A stretch of 64,000 nt of DNA. Origin: Petrosia ficiformis (taxonomy: Eukaryota > Porifera > Demospongiae > Haplosclerida > Petrosiidae). Positions within the stretch are counted from its first letter, which is position 1; every line of letters starts with the position of its first letter. Where the stretch lies: positions 7,267,701-7,331,700 of the forward strand of contig OX345637.1 in NCBI GenBank assembly GCA_947044365.1. Reading direction: 5' to 3'. Under the pieces are notes generated by a model, which was not told the origin of the DNA, ran no database searches, and saw only the letters and a program-made list of their open reading frames with translations. Below, piece after piece: positions 20,623-31,752 of this stretch. A program made the position numbers and the translations under genes.

Positions 20623-23600
20623 ATGTTGAAAATTCATAGAGATGTTTTGAGAGTGAGTGGATATGTTTATTATTATGTAAATTATTATGTAAAATTTTAT
20701 GTATTGTTTTAGAGTGTTTCAAAAGGATTATGTCATTTCAGTACACTATCACTTGAATCAAATATTAAACCATGGGAGAGAACATGCCAATTGCTTGCTG
20801 GAGTTTTACAAGGCAATCGAGTAAACCTAGCAGAGGCAATTACATTAGGTCAGATGTCATGTGATATTCAAAAGCACTAAATAACTTATATAATATTTTC
20901 TGGAATGTCATATTGGATCTACTGACAAGAACGGCACCTCATTAATATTCATACTCATTGTACCTTCCAACCATGCCATGCTTGTATTTAGCCTTCGAAA
21001 AGGAGGATCTGAGGAACTGTAATACAGCAAGTATTTCTGGGCGTCAATATAATTATGATGTCCCAATCAGTTAATAGTATTTCCTGATCCTCTTTACAAT
21101 TGGTTATTTCTATACCATAAATGGAAATTATGTATTAGAAAAAATGGCGTGATCGAGTGGTCGGCAAGAAGGTGGGGATAAAAAAAGGAAAGGAGGGGCA
21201 CTCACCAGACTAGCTTGTATTAATATACAGTTCAACAATAGGTTGGAGGTGTGGTGAGGTGCCATTCTTGTCAGTTGATCTGTCATACACTCATACTGAA
21301 GGGCTGGGTCTTGAGATACCTCCCATGCATTCTTATAATGTTGTTTTAGTTTGACAATAATGACCACTTTTAGTTATAGTTGTAGTATAACTAGTTTCTC
21401 TTGTTATAGTTTAATTAACTAAAATATTATTATGCTTACTAAATAAAAGTGCCCATTATTGGCCATTTTTCACTTGAGTTAGTTATAGTTATTACAGGCA
21501 TAATAAATATATGTGTGTGTTTAGTAATTCTTAATTCATTTATTAGTTGAATCAAAACATCCAGACAAACATAAACAATCACAGTGGCTACTGACATCAT
21601 TACTAGCTCATCGAAATAGACTAATACAATTAGGAAAGTTAAAGGAGTCATTTAGGTATGAGAGTGATAAATAAAATGGATGGATGAATGGATTGATGGA
21701 TTGATGGATGGATGGATGGATCATGGATGGATGAATGGATTGATGGATGGATGGATTGATGGATAAATGGATAGATTGATGGATTGATGAATGGATTGAG
21801 GGATGGATGGATGGATGGATGGATGGATGGATGGATCATGGATGGATGAATGGATTGATGGATGGATGGATTGATGGATAAATGGATAGATTGATGGATT
21901 GATGAATGGATTGAGGGATGGATGGATGGATGGATTGATGGATGGATGGATCATGGATGGATGAATGGATTGATGGATGGATGGATTGATGGATAAATGG
22001 ATAGATTGATGGATTGATGAATGGATTGAGGGATGGATGGATGGATGGATGGATTGATGGATGGATGGATGGATGGATGGATGGATGGATCATGGATAGA
22101 CAGATTGGTGGATGGATGGATGGATGGATGGATAGATTGTTGGATAGATGGATGGATGGATGGATGGATGGATCGGATGGATGGATGGATCATGGATGGA
22201 TGAATGGATTGATAGATGGATGGATTGATGGATAAATGGATAGATTGATGGATTGATGAATGGATTGAGGGATGGATGGATGGATGGATGGATGGATGGA
22301 TCATGGATGGATGAATGGATTGATGGATGGATGGATTGATGGATAAATGGATAGATTGATGGATTGATGAATGGATTGAGGGATGGATGGATGGATGGAT
22401 TGATGGATGGATGGATCATGGATGGATGAATGGATTGATGGATGGATGGATTGATGGATAAATGGATAGATTGATGGATTGATGAATGGATTGAGGGATG
22501 GATGGATGGATGGATGGATTGATGGATGGATGGATGGATGGATGGATGGATGGATCATGGATAGACAGATTGGTGGATGGATGGATGGATGGATGGATAG
22601 ATTGTTGGATAGATGGATGGATGGATGGATGGATGGATCGGATGGATGGATGGATCATGGATGGATGAATGGATTGATAGATGGATGGATTGATGGATAA
22701 ATGGATAGATTGATGGATTGATGAATGGATTGAGGGATGGATGGATGGATGGATTGATGGATGGATGGATGGATGGATCATGGATAGACAGATTGGTGGA
22801 TGGATGGATGGATAGATTGATGGATGGATTGATGGATTGATGGATAAATGGATGGATGAATTTATGTAACGATGAATCCAGTGACACATTAATGTAAATA
22901 GATGGCTGTTTTGATCCTTATAGAATTGGATTATCAGGTGCTCCAGGATCTGGTAAATCCACCCTGATAGAAACTATGGGTAAAATATTAACATCACAAC
23001 AATACAAAGTAGCTGTACTGGTGAGACATACTATACATGTATGAAAATAACTACTATATTGTATTTGTTATAATGAGCGAGGATTTCTGTACATATTATA
23101 TATTCTCCTTTTTACTACTTCAAACTATCATAAATCAAAGGGTAATCTATGTGTGTTTATAACTGATAGGGGTATGTTATACATAATTAAGGGAGTACTA
23201 TACCTTTCTAAAAAGTATAATTAAGTAGCTATATAAATGTAGCAGCTCTCGTGTGGGTCAATAAAGGTCTGGTTCACATAATGCACTCACTTTTGGCTTG
23301 TGTGTTAGGTAAACTTGACCATGCTCTCGTGTTAAATTAAAACAGTATTACTTATTCTTTTTTTCCATTCCAATCACCATTTGAGGCAGTGGATCCTTCC
23401 TCATCTCGTACTGGTGGATCAATCCTAGGGGATAAAACTCGTATGCCAAAACTTGCTTCAGACCCTCTGGCCTATATCAGACCCTCTCCATCAGGAGGAA
23501 ATTTAGGTTAGGATCTCATTCTCTATAATTTTTATTATTATGTTTATTCATAGGGGGTGTGGCTAGAAATACTCAAGAAGCTGTGTTGTTATGTGAAGGT

Positions 23601-25820
23601 ACAAACTATTATATATATCAGTGGTACTTTCCCTTGCATTCCTTATAAGGAGCTGGTTATGATGTCATCATGGTTGAGACAGTAGGAGTGGGTCAATCGG
23701 AAATAGCTGTAGCAGATATGGTAGACATGTTTGTCTTGCTTGTACCTCCAGCTGCTGGAGATGAATTACAGGTACATTAATATGAATAGGGATGGATATT
23801 AGTAGTTACCTCAATTAGCCTCGTGCACAGTTGAATAGATGAAATTACTTACACACAGGCAAAGGTTTTTTTTTTTTAAATAGCCATTTGTATTTTGTAA
23901 TAACTTGAATTCATAATTTACTCCAAACTCACTTAAAAATAGCCATTTGTATTTTGTAATAACTTGAATTCATAATTTACTCCAAACTCACTTAAAAATA
24001 GCCATTTGTATTTTGTAATAACTTGAATTCATAATTTACTCCAAACTCACCTGTATAAACCAGCCATCTAGTATAAACCAGCCATCTAGTATAAACCAGC
24101 CATCTAGTTACAGTAAATAGAAGGAAGCATAATTAATAAGATTTTAAATACCAAATCCAAACTTGACCTCTCCATAGTTAGTTACTAAGAAACATGCTGT
24201 AAATAATTATTACTGAGTTATTATAATAACAAAGATCAAGAACAAAAATAAAGAAAAGCTGTTTCAAACTTGTAATCTGTTCTTGTATCACTTGTTTCTC
24301 ACTCTCACTTCTAATCTATAATATTAAGGTACAGTGGTAAATTAACTATTGCATCATAATACTTTAAAGTGTGTTTAAAAAATATTTGTGACTGTAAAAA
24401 CAATTGATTTTCCTTACAGTATTAGGAATAATGAATCAAAGGGAGTACATTGTTTTTTTATAACTGTTAGAGAATACATTATAACTAAATGGGTAACGTA
24501 CCCCTCTAAGAGAATGCTTTCATGTCATGTTATGAGCTATTAAAATTTGTGTGATATACACTATGTCATGTAGATTTTATTCTATATCTAGGGATTAAAG
24601 AAAGGTATAGTTGAAATAGCTGATATTGTTGTGATTACCAAAGCTGATGGTGATTTACTACCAGCTGCTAGAAGAATACAAACTGAGTACCTTAGTGCTC
24701 TCAGACTTGTCCGAAGAGCACTCGACTATCCTTGGAGACCAAGGGTGAGACATCAGAGTACAAATGATATAATTATTATACTTACACTTCTGATTAGGTT
24801 CTGAGGGTGTCATCTTTAGAAAATGAGGGTATTGAAGAATTATGGGATACTATGAAAGAGTTTCATGGAGTGATGAAGGTTGGTAATAATATAATTACTT
24901 TTTAATTGTCATAAGTACAGTGGTTTGTTTCAGGATACTGGAGTGTTTGAAAATCGTCGTAGTGACCAACAAAGAACATGGTTGTGGACACACTTACAAT
25001 GGCAGTTAATGCACAGGTATACCATAAAAATCATTGCAGGCTCAGTGTTCTGATCATGATCCCATGGCACTTTACTATTGTACTTATACCAAGAGCTTAT
25101 GAGTGGTGAAACTGCAAAGGGGTGTCCAACTATGATAACACATGTATTGAAGGGTTGACTGGACATGCTCTGCAGGTTTCACATAGAAAGCTGCCTCATA
25201 GGTGTCAATATCAAGAGTACTATTAAAATTTTTACTCTTTTTGACTATTTTTTTTAAACCACAGACTGTCTATAAGGCAGTTTACATGGGTAGCATTGTT
25301 CTATTAAGCTCCTCCAAAACTTCAGATAATTATAGTACTACTCCTAAATAGTGTCTACATCGGTTTGCAGAGCAGTTGTCATGAGTGTTGTTTAAGGAGG
25401 AAAATGGGTGTGGCCAACAAAAAAAATGTCCTTGCGGAATTAGCTTTTCTCTCAAACCTAAATCTCTTGATAGAACCCTGGGTAGTAGTGCTATACCAAC
25501 TGCAGGTTACTCATGTGTAACGAATAGGTAAAACATTCCTCCTACATACACATTTGTCATGGGTACTTAAACTAAGCGACAATTTAGTAATACAATTTGA
25601 TGCAACTTCACAAGCTGCTCATAAGTTCCTGCATGCTGACACCAGCAGACTAGATATCTTTTATAGTTTTATAAATTTTTTGTATTATTTCAGATTTCAG
25701 TCTGATACGAAGATGTTTGAAGCAATATCAGAAGCTGAAGAGAAAGTAAAGGAGGGAAAAATAGCTCCAGGAACTGCATCTGATTGGTTGATTGATAGCT
25801 TCTTAAATAGACAGAGATAA
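20623..25820 (+). CDS. MMAA: Mitochondrial G3E-family GTPase MMAA, 11 exons
   Basis: GTPase that gates and protects adenosylcobalamin-loaded methylmalonyl-CoA mutase in the mitochondrial matrix. Exons 20623-20652, 20713-20848, 21547-21655, 22924-23020, 23386-23506, 23554-23598, 23650-23771, 24592-24744, 24798-24878, 24934-25016 and 25694-25820 give 367 residues with every phase consistent (human about 418). The first exon is inferred: [20 protein letters not shown] is a good presequence and its donor is GTGAGT. Landmarks: LAEAITLVES, Walker A GAPGSGKS (97-104), [40 protein letters not shown] (189-197), [17 protein letters not shown], and base-recognition TKADGD near 236-241. It begins 60 bp after the DDX10 stop. 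Introns are enlarged by a satellite and MITEs. The 81-bp ninth exon recurs as fossils in the downstream array. Confidence 0.95.
20916..21280. mobile_element. MITE with 25-bp terminal inverted repeats, MMAA intron 2
   Basis: The left end GATCTACTGACAAGAACGGC continuing ACCTCA, and the right end read on the other strand, GATCAACTGACAAGAATGGC continuing ACCTCA, differ at two positions. No open frame of note inside. Class not assigned. Confidence 0.75.
21340..21476. repeat. Inverted second copy of the TTAGTTAACTA-type repeat
   Basis: Complement of the repeat at 10206-10365. The shared order is TTTTAGTTTGACAATAATGA, ATAGTTTAATTAACTAAAAT and AAAAGTGCCCATTATTGGCC. MMAA intron 2, just before exon 3. 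Confidence 0.65.
21670..22860 (+). repeat. GGAT satellite with higher-order repeats, MMAA intron 3
   Basis: Built from GGAT/GATTGAT tetramers organised as roughly 115-140-bp modules. Each module begins TCATGGATGGATGAATGGAT and contains GATAAATGGATAGATTGATG and GATTGAGGGATGG. Module boundaries at 21836, 21951 and 22090 recur at 22301, 22416 and 22555, an exact shift of 465 bp, so a block of three modules was itself duplicated. Long open frames on both strands (Ile-His-Pro-Ser or Asp-Gly-Trp-Met) are a by-product and not genes. Confidence 0.97.
23239..23345. mobile_element. Copy of the GTAGCAC inverted-repeat element, MMAA intron 4
   Basis: Shares TGTAGCA, GGGTCAATAAAGGTC, ATAATGCACTCA and a terminal TGTTAAATTAAAA with 15973-16087, in the same order, with moderate divergence. 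Confidence 0.5.
23881..24106 (+). repeat. Two adjacent triplicated minisatellites
   Basis: A 59-bp unit starting TAGCCATTTGTATTTTGTAA occurs three times (23881, 23940, 23999) with essentially no divergence. It is followed at once by three copies of the 18-bp unit GTATAAACCAGCCATCTA (24053-24106). MMAA intron 7. Confidence 0.95.
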
Positions 25821-26240
25821 TAATTTTATTGATCTATTTATTATAGAAATTCACAGTTTTCATGACTATTGAACAGTTTATGGTTGTCATTATAGTGTTA
25901 GATAATAGTATATATTATATTATTTATCTTTACAATTATTCTATAGTTCTTCAGTTTTACTTCTGACAGTGTGCTATAATCATTTACACTATCACAAGAA
26001 GGGGAAAACATTTTTGAGGATTTACTTAGAATCCACTATTCTGTTTTTCATAACGTAGTTCCATATACATGTAGTTCATCAGTATACTGATACTTTGATC
26101 AAACATCTATTTGAAATGCAACTGTAACTGAACTATACACTAATAGTGCTGAATCATGATGGTTATTGTTTTCATTGTGGGGCATGATCATAATTTGGGT
26201 TGGGTCAGTGGTAGATTCTGCCTACTGGCTTGTAGTTACA
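25821..26240. other. MMAA 3' flank and A1 upstream region
   Basis: No gene. The stretch 25824-25970 after the MMAA stop, starting TTTTATTGATCTATTTATTA, is the parent of copies found upstream of receptors A3 and A4. Confidence 0.7.
26196..26240 (+). promoter_or_regulatory. Conserved 5' block of family A genes
   Basis: The 45 bp before the A1 ATG (GGGTTGGGTCAGTGGTAGAT, then TCTGCCTACTGGCTTGTAGT) are kept almost unchanged before A2, A3, A4, A5 and A6. The receptor fragment at 60422 keeps little of it. Probably 5' UTR or core promoter; no TATA box stands out. Confidence 0.5.
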
Positions 26241-28158
26241 ATGTTGTGTTTATTACTATTACTAATGTATGAGGCAGTAAATAGTGAGAGTGAGCAATAA
26301 CTTTATAAATATACAATTCTTGTATATTGATAGTGATAATTATAATCTTTATATTCCTGTTTAGTATTTTTACAGCAGTCATCTCCTTCATATCATCCTG
26401 TTTGTCCTGGAGATAATGTGACTATCACTTGTAATGTATCTACTGGTAGTACTGCATTAACTTGGAGAAATCCTCTGGATCCTAGTGCAGTTAGTATTGT
26501 ATTTACAGGAAGTACAGCTATTGGAGCAACTAGTGTTGTTGGTATTTTTACTGTTGAATTAATTGGTAAAAATACTATGGATTTTGAATTGTCTTCTGAA
26601 GCTTCAGTACAGAATATTCAGTTGAATAATAACGAGAGTAGTTTAAGTTGTTCAGATCAGACATTAGGAGATAATATGGAAACTATACTAATTTTAATAT
26701 CAGGTATGTTACATTAGAATCTCAGTACATACGATTTCATAATTATTATCCAAAAACACATCAGAAGTTCCGTCCAGTCCAAGTAATGTTTCATTTACTG
26801 CTGACACTACAACTCACCTCACTCTTTACTGGTCTCCACCAACTGAGAATATTAATTGTATTGTTAAATATATTGTGAAGATTAATGATCAGCAAATGGA
26901 AACAACTGTCACTTCTCTATCAGTACCAAACGTATCCATTGGTTCAGTATACAATGTTACTGTATATAGTCAAGATAGTGATAATAGAAATGGAAGTACT
27001 AGTGAACTACTAACAGTAACTTGGAAAGGTATATAATAATGATTTTAGAATTTGTAATATAGTTCTTATCATGGCCATACAGTTCCTCTTCCAGTATCAG
27101 CTCTATCATGGAATATCAGTGAGATAGATGGAAACACAAGTATTATATTGATATGGGAGGTATAAAGTATACTGTTATTACTCTTAACTATTATATCATT
27201 ATCAGCATGAAGAAGATAGCTCTCGTCCACCGACTCAACATTTCTTTGTATCTCATAATATCAGCGAACCATGGACTACAACCACAATGAATTCCAGTAT
27301 TATACTGACTGGTATTAAAAGAGGAAATACATATGTCATAAATGTATCAGCTGTTAATATATTGGGTGAAAGTCTACCACAAGAGATTGAAGGTATAAAG
27401 TAACATGATACATATCTCATTTATAAACTGCTATTTCTGACATATTGGTAAAGCAATTATAAATGAAGTTAGCACTACTACGAATCAAATCAGTAGCACT
27501 ACTAGTACTACAATAATTACAAGTAGTACATTTGTTGTGTTCAGTAGTATGTCTCAAGGTTAGAATATTTATTATATAGGTGTTCTTATGTATGTCTATA
27601 ATAATACTATTAGAAACTAATACTATACCTCAAAGATTCTCAAACATTTGTAAGTTATTGTTATAAGGATATTGTGATGTATACAGGATACTCTATAATT
27701 ATTACAAAATTCAGTGTCTACAATAACATCATCAGATGCGTTATCAAATACAATATGTAAGTTGGTATAATGTATGATTGTATGACATGTGTGGTTTCAA
27801 AAATTTTCACTCATCTTTAGGCTTAACAGATCCACTAGAAACATGTTCAAATAACATACAACCAGGTAAAACACAGAGTTAAATTATGTTATTAATCACT
27901 AAATTCTTCAAAGGAGTAGTAATTGGAGCTACATTGGGTATAGTAATATCTACTATTGTGTCAGTGATAGTGACATCATTAGTGTGTTTACTGATCACTC
28001 AAAAGAGGATTCAACAATACAAGACATTACCTGAACACAAGTTACAAGATCCTGTTATTAAAACTGGTCCAGTGTATGATGTTCCAGATATGACTTTTAA
28101 ACCTGTTCAGAATACATTTGAACTACAAACAAATACTGCATATGGAAGAGTTAATTAG
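26241..28158 (+). CDS. Receptor A1: Ig-FN3-FN3-TM with tyrosine-motif tail
   Basis: Single-pass surface receptor, probably the founder of the array as it abuts MMAA. Exons 26241-26289, 26365-26703, 26765-27028, 27083-27159, 27206-27392, 27454-27558, 27614-27649, 27715-27756, 27821-27865 and 27914-28158 give 462 residues. Signal peptide MLCLLLLLMYEAVNSE (1-16). Ig-like domain about 17-129 (CNVS...LTW...SLSCSD). FN3 about 130-217 (LTLYWSPPTENINC) and about 218-305. Thr/Ser stalk 306-381. Membrane helix about 384-409. The tail ends at 462 with tyrosines 417 (QYKTL), 436 (YDVP, the Crk-SH2 type YDxP) and 458 (TAYGRV, ITSM-like TxYxxV). Many N-glycosylation sequons. The A1 signal exon ends AGTGAGA instead of AGTGAAG but keeps phase. 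Function inferred: ligand recognition with SH2-dependent signalling. Confidence 0.88.
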
Positions 28159-28460
28159 AATATATTATCTGATGAGTTTCTGTTTGTGATATATTAGTGT
28201 CTGTGTGTTTGGTTTATTAAGAATGACTGTTTGTGATATTCATACATATTTATCTAACGAAAATGTTTGTATCAACATTTACCTGTAGGTAGGTATATTC
28301 TATTCATTATGTTGTGATCACTTAGTCATATTGAGATGGTGTTGTTAATCAATATAATTGAGCAATAGCCATGCAATCCACCAAAGCGTGTATACATGTA
28401 CATGCTTACCACAATTCTACCCAGTACCAGTGAATTTTATTACATTTATATCCTCCTACA

Positions 28461-28482
28461 TGTAGGTGTGTTCTGTATGATC
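28461..28482 (+). promoter_or_regulatory. B-type promoter block remnant upstream of A2
   Basis: TGTAGGTGTGTTCTGTATGA is the block that sits about 45-60 bp before the ATG of the B genes. Here, and at 44901 and 47981, it lies about 410 bp before an A gene. Confidence 0.5.
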
Positions 28483-28516
28483 TTTCGGGATGGTATATAT
28501 ATATATATATATTCAT

Positions 28517-28597
28517 GTACTGAGGGTGTCATCTTTAGAAAATTAGGGTATTGATGAATTATAGGATATTATGAGAGAGTTCTATAGAGTGATGAAG
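28517..28597 (+). pseudogene. Fossil copy of MMAA exon 9
   Basis: Same length (81 bp) as the MMAA exon at 24798-24878 and nearly identical (GGGTGTCATCTTTAGAAAAT, GAGTGATGAAG then GTTGGTAATAATAT of the intron), but with an in-frame TAG in place of a Trp codon. Not part of a working gene; carried along by array duplication. Confidence 0.93.
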
Positions 28598-28866
28598 GTT
28601 GGTAATAATATGAATACTGTTTAATTATCGTACAGAACGTTTGTTGACTATAATATAGTTAAACTAACTACTGATGGTTTGTCTGTTCTAACGTCTACTT
28701 CAAATGCAACTGTCAACAAATGTTCTGTAAACTAAACATGGAAAAGAATACTGAACTATAAACTAATAGTGCTGAATCATGATAGTTATTGTTTTCATTG
28801 TGACATTACATGATCATAATTTGGGTTGGGTCAGTGGTAGATTCTGCCTACTGGCTTGTAGTTACA

Positions 28867-31230
28867 ATGTTGTGTTTATTACTATTACTAATGTATGGGG
28901 CAGTAAATAGTGAAGGTGAGCAATAACCTTATAAATATACAATTCTTGTGTATTGATAGTGATAACTATAATCTTTTATAATCTTTATATTCCTGTTTAG
29001 TATTTTTACAGCAGTCGTCTCCTTCATATCATCCTGTTTGTCCTGGAGATAATGTGACTATCACTTGTAATGTATCTACTGGTAGTGCTGCATTAAGATG
29101 GGATGATCCTCTGAATCCTAGTGCTATTAGTGTCCTATATGATGAAATGGATGTAGCTGGAATGAATATTGCTTATCTTAGTATTTTTGAAATTAGGTTA
29201 GTTGGTAAAAACCTGGAAGATTTTGAGTTCTCTTCAGAAGCTACTATACAGAATATTCAGTTGAGTAATAATGGAAGCAGTTTGAGCTGTTCAGATCAAA
29301 TATTTGGAAGTAATGAGAAAAGAATATCAATTTCAATATCAGGTATAATATATAGTATGTATTATAATACACTGCAAAAAATAAATCGTTAAAATAGCCA
29401 TTTTATTGGTTAGTACAGTTGCATAGCATGAGTTTCAAATTAGTTTGTCCATTGTCATACAGGATGTTGTGGCCATGGCTACATGCATGTATGTTACTAT
29501 GACATTAAGTATTGAAAGGTATAAATTAAATTATGTGTTTACGGGTTTACAAACCCTTTTGATGGCCAGATACAATTACATGAACTTTAGTATAAATTAT
29601 ACTAAATGTTTGAGATGAAATATGAGTAGACAGCACCATAAACGTATAGTGCTTCAACTATAATTCAATACTTATAATTAGTACAGTAGTATCTGTGGTA
29701 TAAGATGTATGTATTCTGAACAACCAACTAATTGTTAAATCCTTGCAACTGTACACTATCCATTAAATTAGTGTTTTTTGTATTATAATACTATGGCTGG
29801 CATGCAGTAAAATAAAATTCATAATGACACACTACAGGAATACCATCCAGTCCAGGTAATGTTTCATTTACTGCTGAAACTACAACTCACCTCACTCTTT
29901 ACTGGTCTCCACCAACTGAGAATATTAATTGTATTGTTAAATATATTGTGAAGATTAATGATCAGCAAATAGAAACAACTGTCACTTTTCTATCAGTACC
30001 AAACTTATCCATTGGTTCAGTATACAATATTACTGTATATAGTCAAGATTGTGATAATAGAAATGGAAGCATTAGTGAATTACTTACGGTAACTTGGAAA
30101 GGTATATAATCATTATAATTTATGTCAGTTATAATATAGTTCTTATTATGGTCATACAGTTCCTCTTCCAGTATCAGCGTTATCATGGAATATTAGTGAG
30201 ATAGATGGAAACACAAGTATTATATTGATATGGGAGGTATAAAGTATACTGTTATTACTCTTAACTATTACATCATTCACAGCATGAAGAAGATAGCTCT
30301 CGTCCACTGACTCGACATTTTCTGATATCTCATAATATCAGTGAACCATGGAATACAACCACAATGAATTCCAGTATCATACTAACTGGTATTAAAAGAG
30401 GAAATACATATGTCATAAATGTATCAGCTGTTAATATATTGGGTGAAAGTCTACCACAAGAGATTGAAGGTATACAATATATATACATATCTCATTTATA
30501 AACTGCTGTTTCTGACATATTGGTAAAGCAATTATAAATGAAGTTAGCACTACTATGAATCAAATCAGTAGCACTACCAGTACTACAATAACTACAAGTA
30601 GTACATTTGTGTTCAGTAGTATGTCTCAAGGTTAGAATATTTATTATATAGGTGTTCTTATGTATGTCTATAATAATACTATTAGAAACTAATACTATAC
30701 CTCAAAGATTCTCAAACATTTGTAAGTTATTGTTATAAGGATATTGTGATGTATACAGGATACTCTATAATTATTATAAAATTCAGTGTCTACAATAACA
30801 TCATCAGATGCATTATCAAATACAATATGTAAGTTGGTATAATGTATGATTTTATGACACGTGTGGTTTCAAAAATTTTCACTCACCTTTAGGCTTAACA
30901 GATCCACTAGAAACATGTTCAAATAACATACAACCAGGTAAAACACAGAGTTAAATTATGTTATTAATCACTAAATTCTTCAAAGGAGTAGTAATTGGAG
31001 CTACATTGGGTATAGTAATATCTACTATTGTGTCAGTGATAGTGACATCATTAGTGTGTTTACTGATCACTCAAAAGAGGATTCAACAATACAAGACATT
31101 ACCTGAACACAAGTTACAAGATCCTGTTATTAAAACTGGTCCAGTGTATGATGTTCCAGATATGAATATTAAACCTGTTCAGAATACATTTGAACTTCAA
31201 ACAAATACTGCATATGGAAGAGTTAATTAG
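28867..31230 (+). CDS. Receptor A2: Ig-FN3-FN3-TM, Ig class 2
   Basis: Exons 28867-28915, 29001-29342, 29838-30101, 30160-30236, 30283-30469, 30529-30630, 30686-30721, 30787-30828, 30893-30937 and 30986-31230; 462 residues, open throughout. Layout as in A1. The Ig exon is a distinct class: where A1 has VSIVFTGSTAIGATSVVGIF, A2 has ISVLYDEMDVAGMNIAYLSI. The region before that and the end (SSLSCSDQ) are conserved. The intron after the Ig exon is enlarged to about 495 bp by an inverted-repeat element also present in A5. The tail keeps all three tyrosines (QYKTL, YDVP, TAYGRV). One FN3 loop differs from its sisters (LTRHFLISH for PTQHFFVSH). Confidence 0.87.
29370..29818. mobile_element. CACTGCAAAAA-ended MITE in A2
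   Basis: Starts CACTGCAAAAAATAAATC; a degenerate right end CATGCAGTA. The better-preserved copy at 38906-39273 shows the paired ends CACTGCAAA and TTTTTGCAGTG. The A5 copy sits at the same intron position. Confidence 0.6.
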
Positions 31231-31507
31231 AATATATTATCTGATGAGTTTCTGTTTGTGATATATTAGTGTCTATGTGTTTGGTTTATTAATGTTTGTG
31301 ATATTCATACATATTTTATCTAACGAAAATGTTTGTATCAACATTTACCTGTAGGTAGGTATATTCTATTCATTATGTTGTGATTACTTAGCCATATTGA
31401 GATGGTGTTGTTAATCAGTATAATTGAAGCAATAGCCACGCAATCTGCCAAAACGAGTATACATAAATACATATACATGCTTACCACAATTCAACCCAGT
31501 ACCACTT

Positions 31508-31650
31508 GATCTTTTTATTATAGAAATTCACAATTGAACCAATCACATTTTCATGACTATTGAACAGTTTATGGTTGTCGTTCTATATAGTGTTAGATAA
31601 TAGTATATATTATATTATTATACATAATTATATTAGAATTATTCTATAAG
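31508..31650 (+). other. Copy of MMAA 3' flank upstream of A3
   Basis: Repeats GATCTTTTTATTATAGAAAT, TTTTCATGACTATTGAACAG and AGTGTTAGATAATAGTATAT in the order seen after the MMAA stop (25824-25970). Non-coding. The rest of the gap from the A2 stop to A3 holds an A-type 3' flank and nothing else visible. Confidence 0.8.
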
Positions 31651-31752
31651 TGCTGAATCATGATAGTTATTGTTTTCATTGTGACATTACATGATCATAA
31701 TTTGGGTTGGGTTGGGTCAGTGGTAGATTCTGCCTACTGGCTTGTAGTTACA

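Noticed and set aside
21648..22889. Many overlapping open frames of Ile-His-Pro-Ser or Asp-Gly-Trp-Met repeats on both strands
   Set aside because: They are translations of the GGAT satellite in an MMAA intron; a tetranucleotide repeat without stops is open in several frames by chance.
21670..24106. CRISPR-like array
   Set aside because: The tandem repeats lack unique spacers of constant length and lie in introns of an animal gene.
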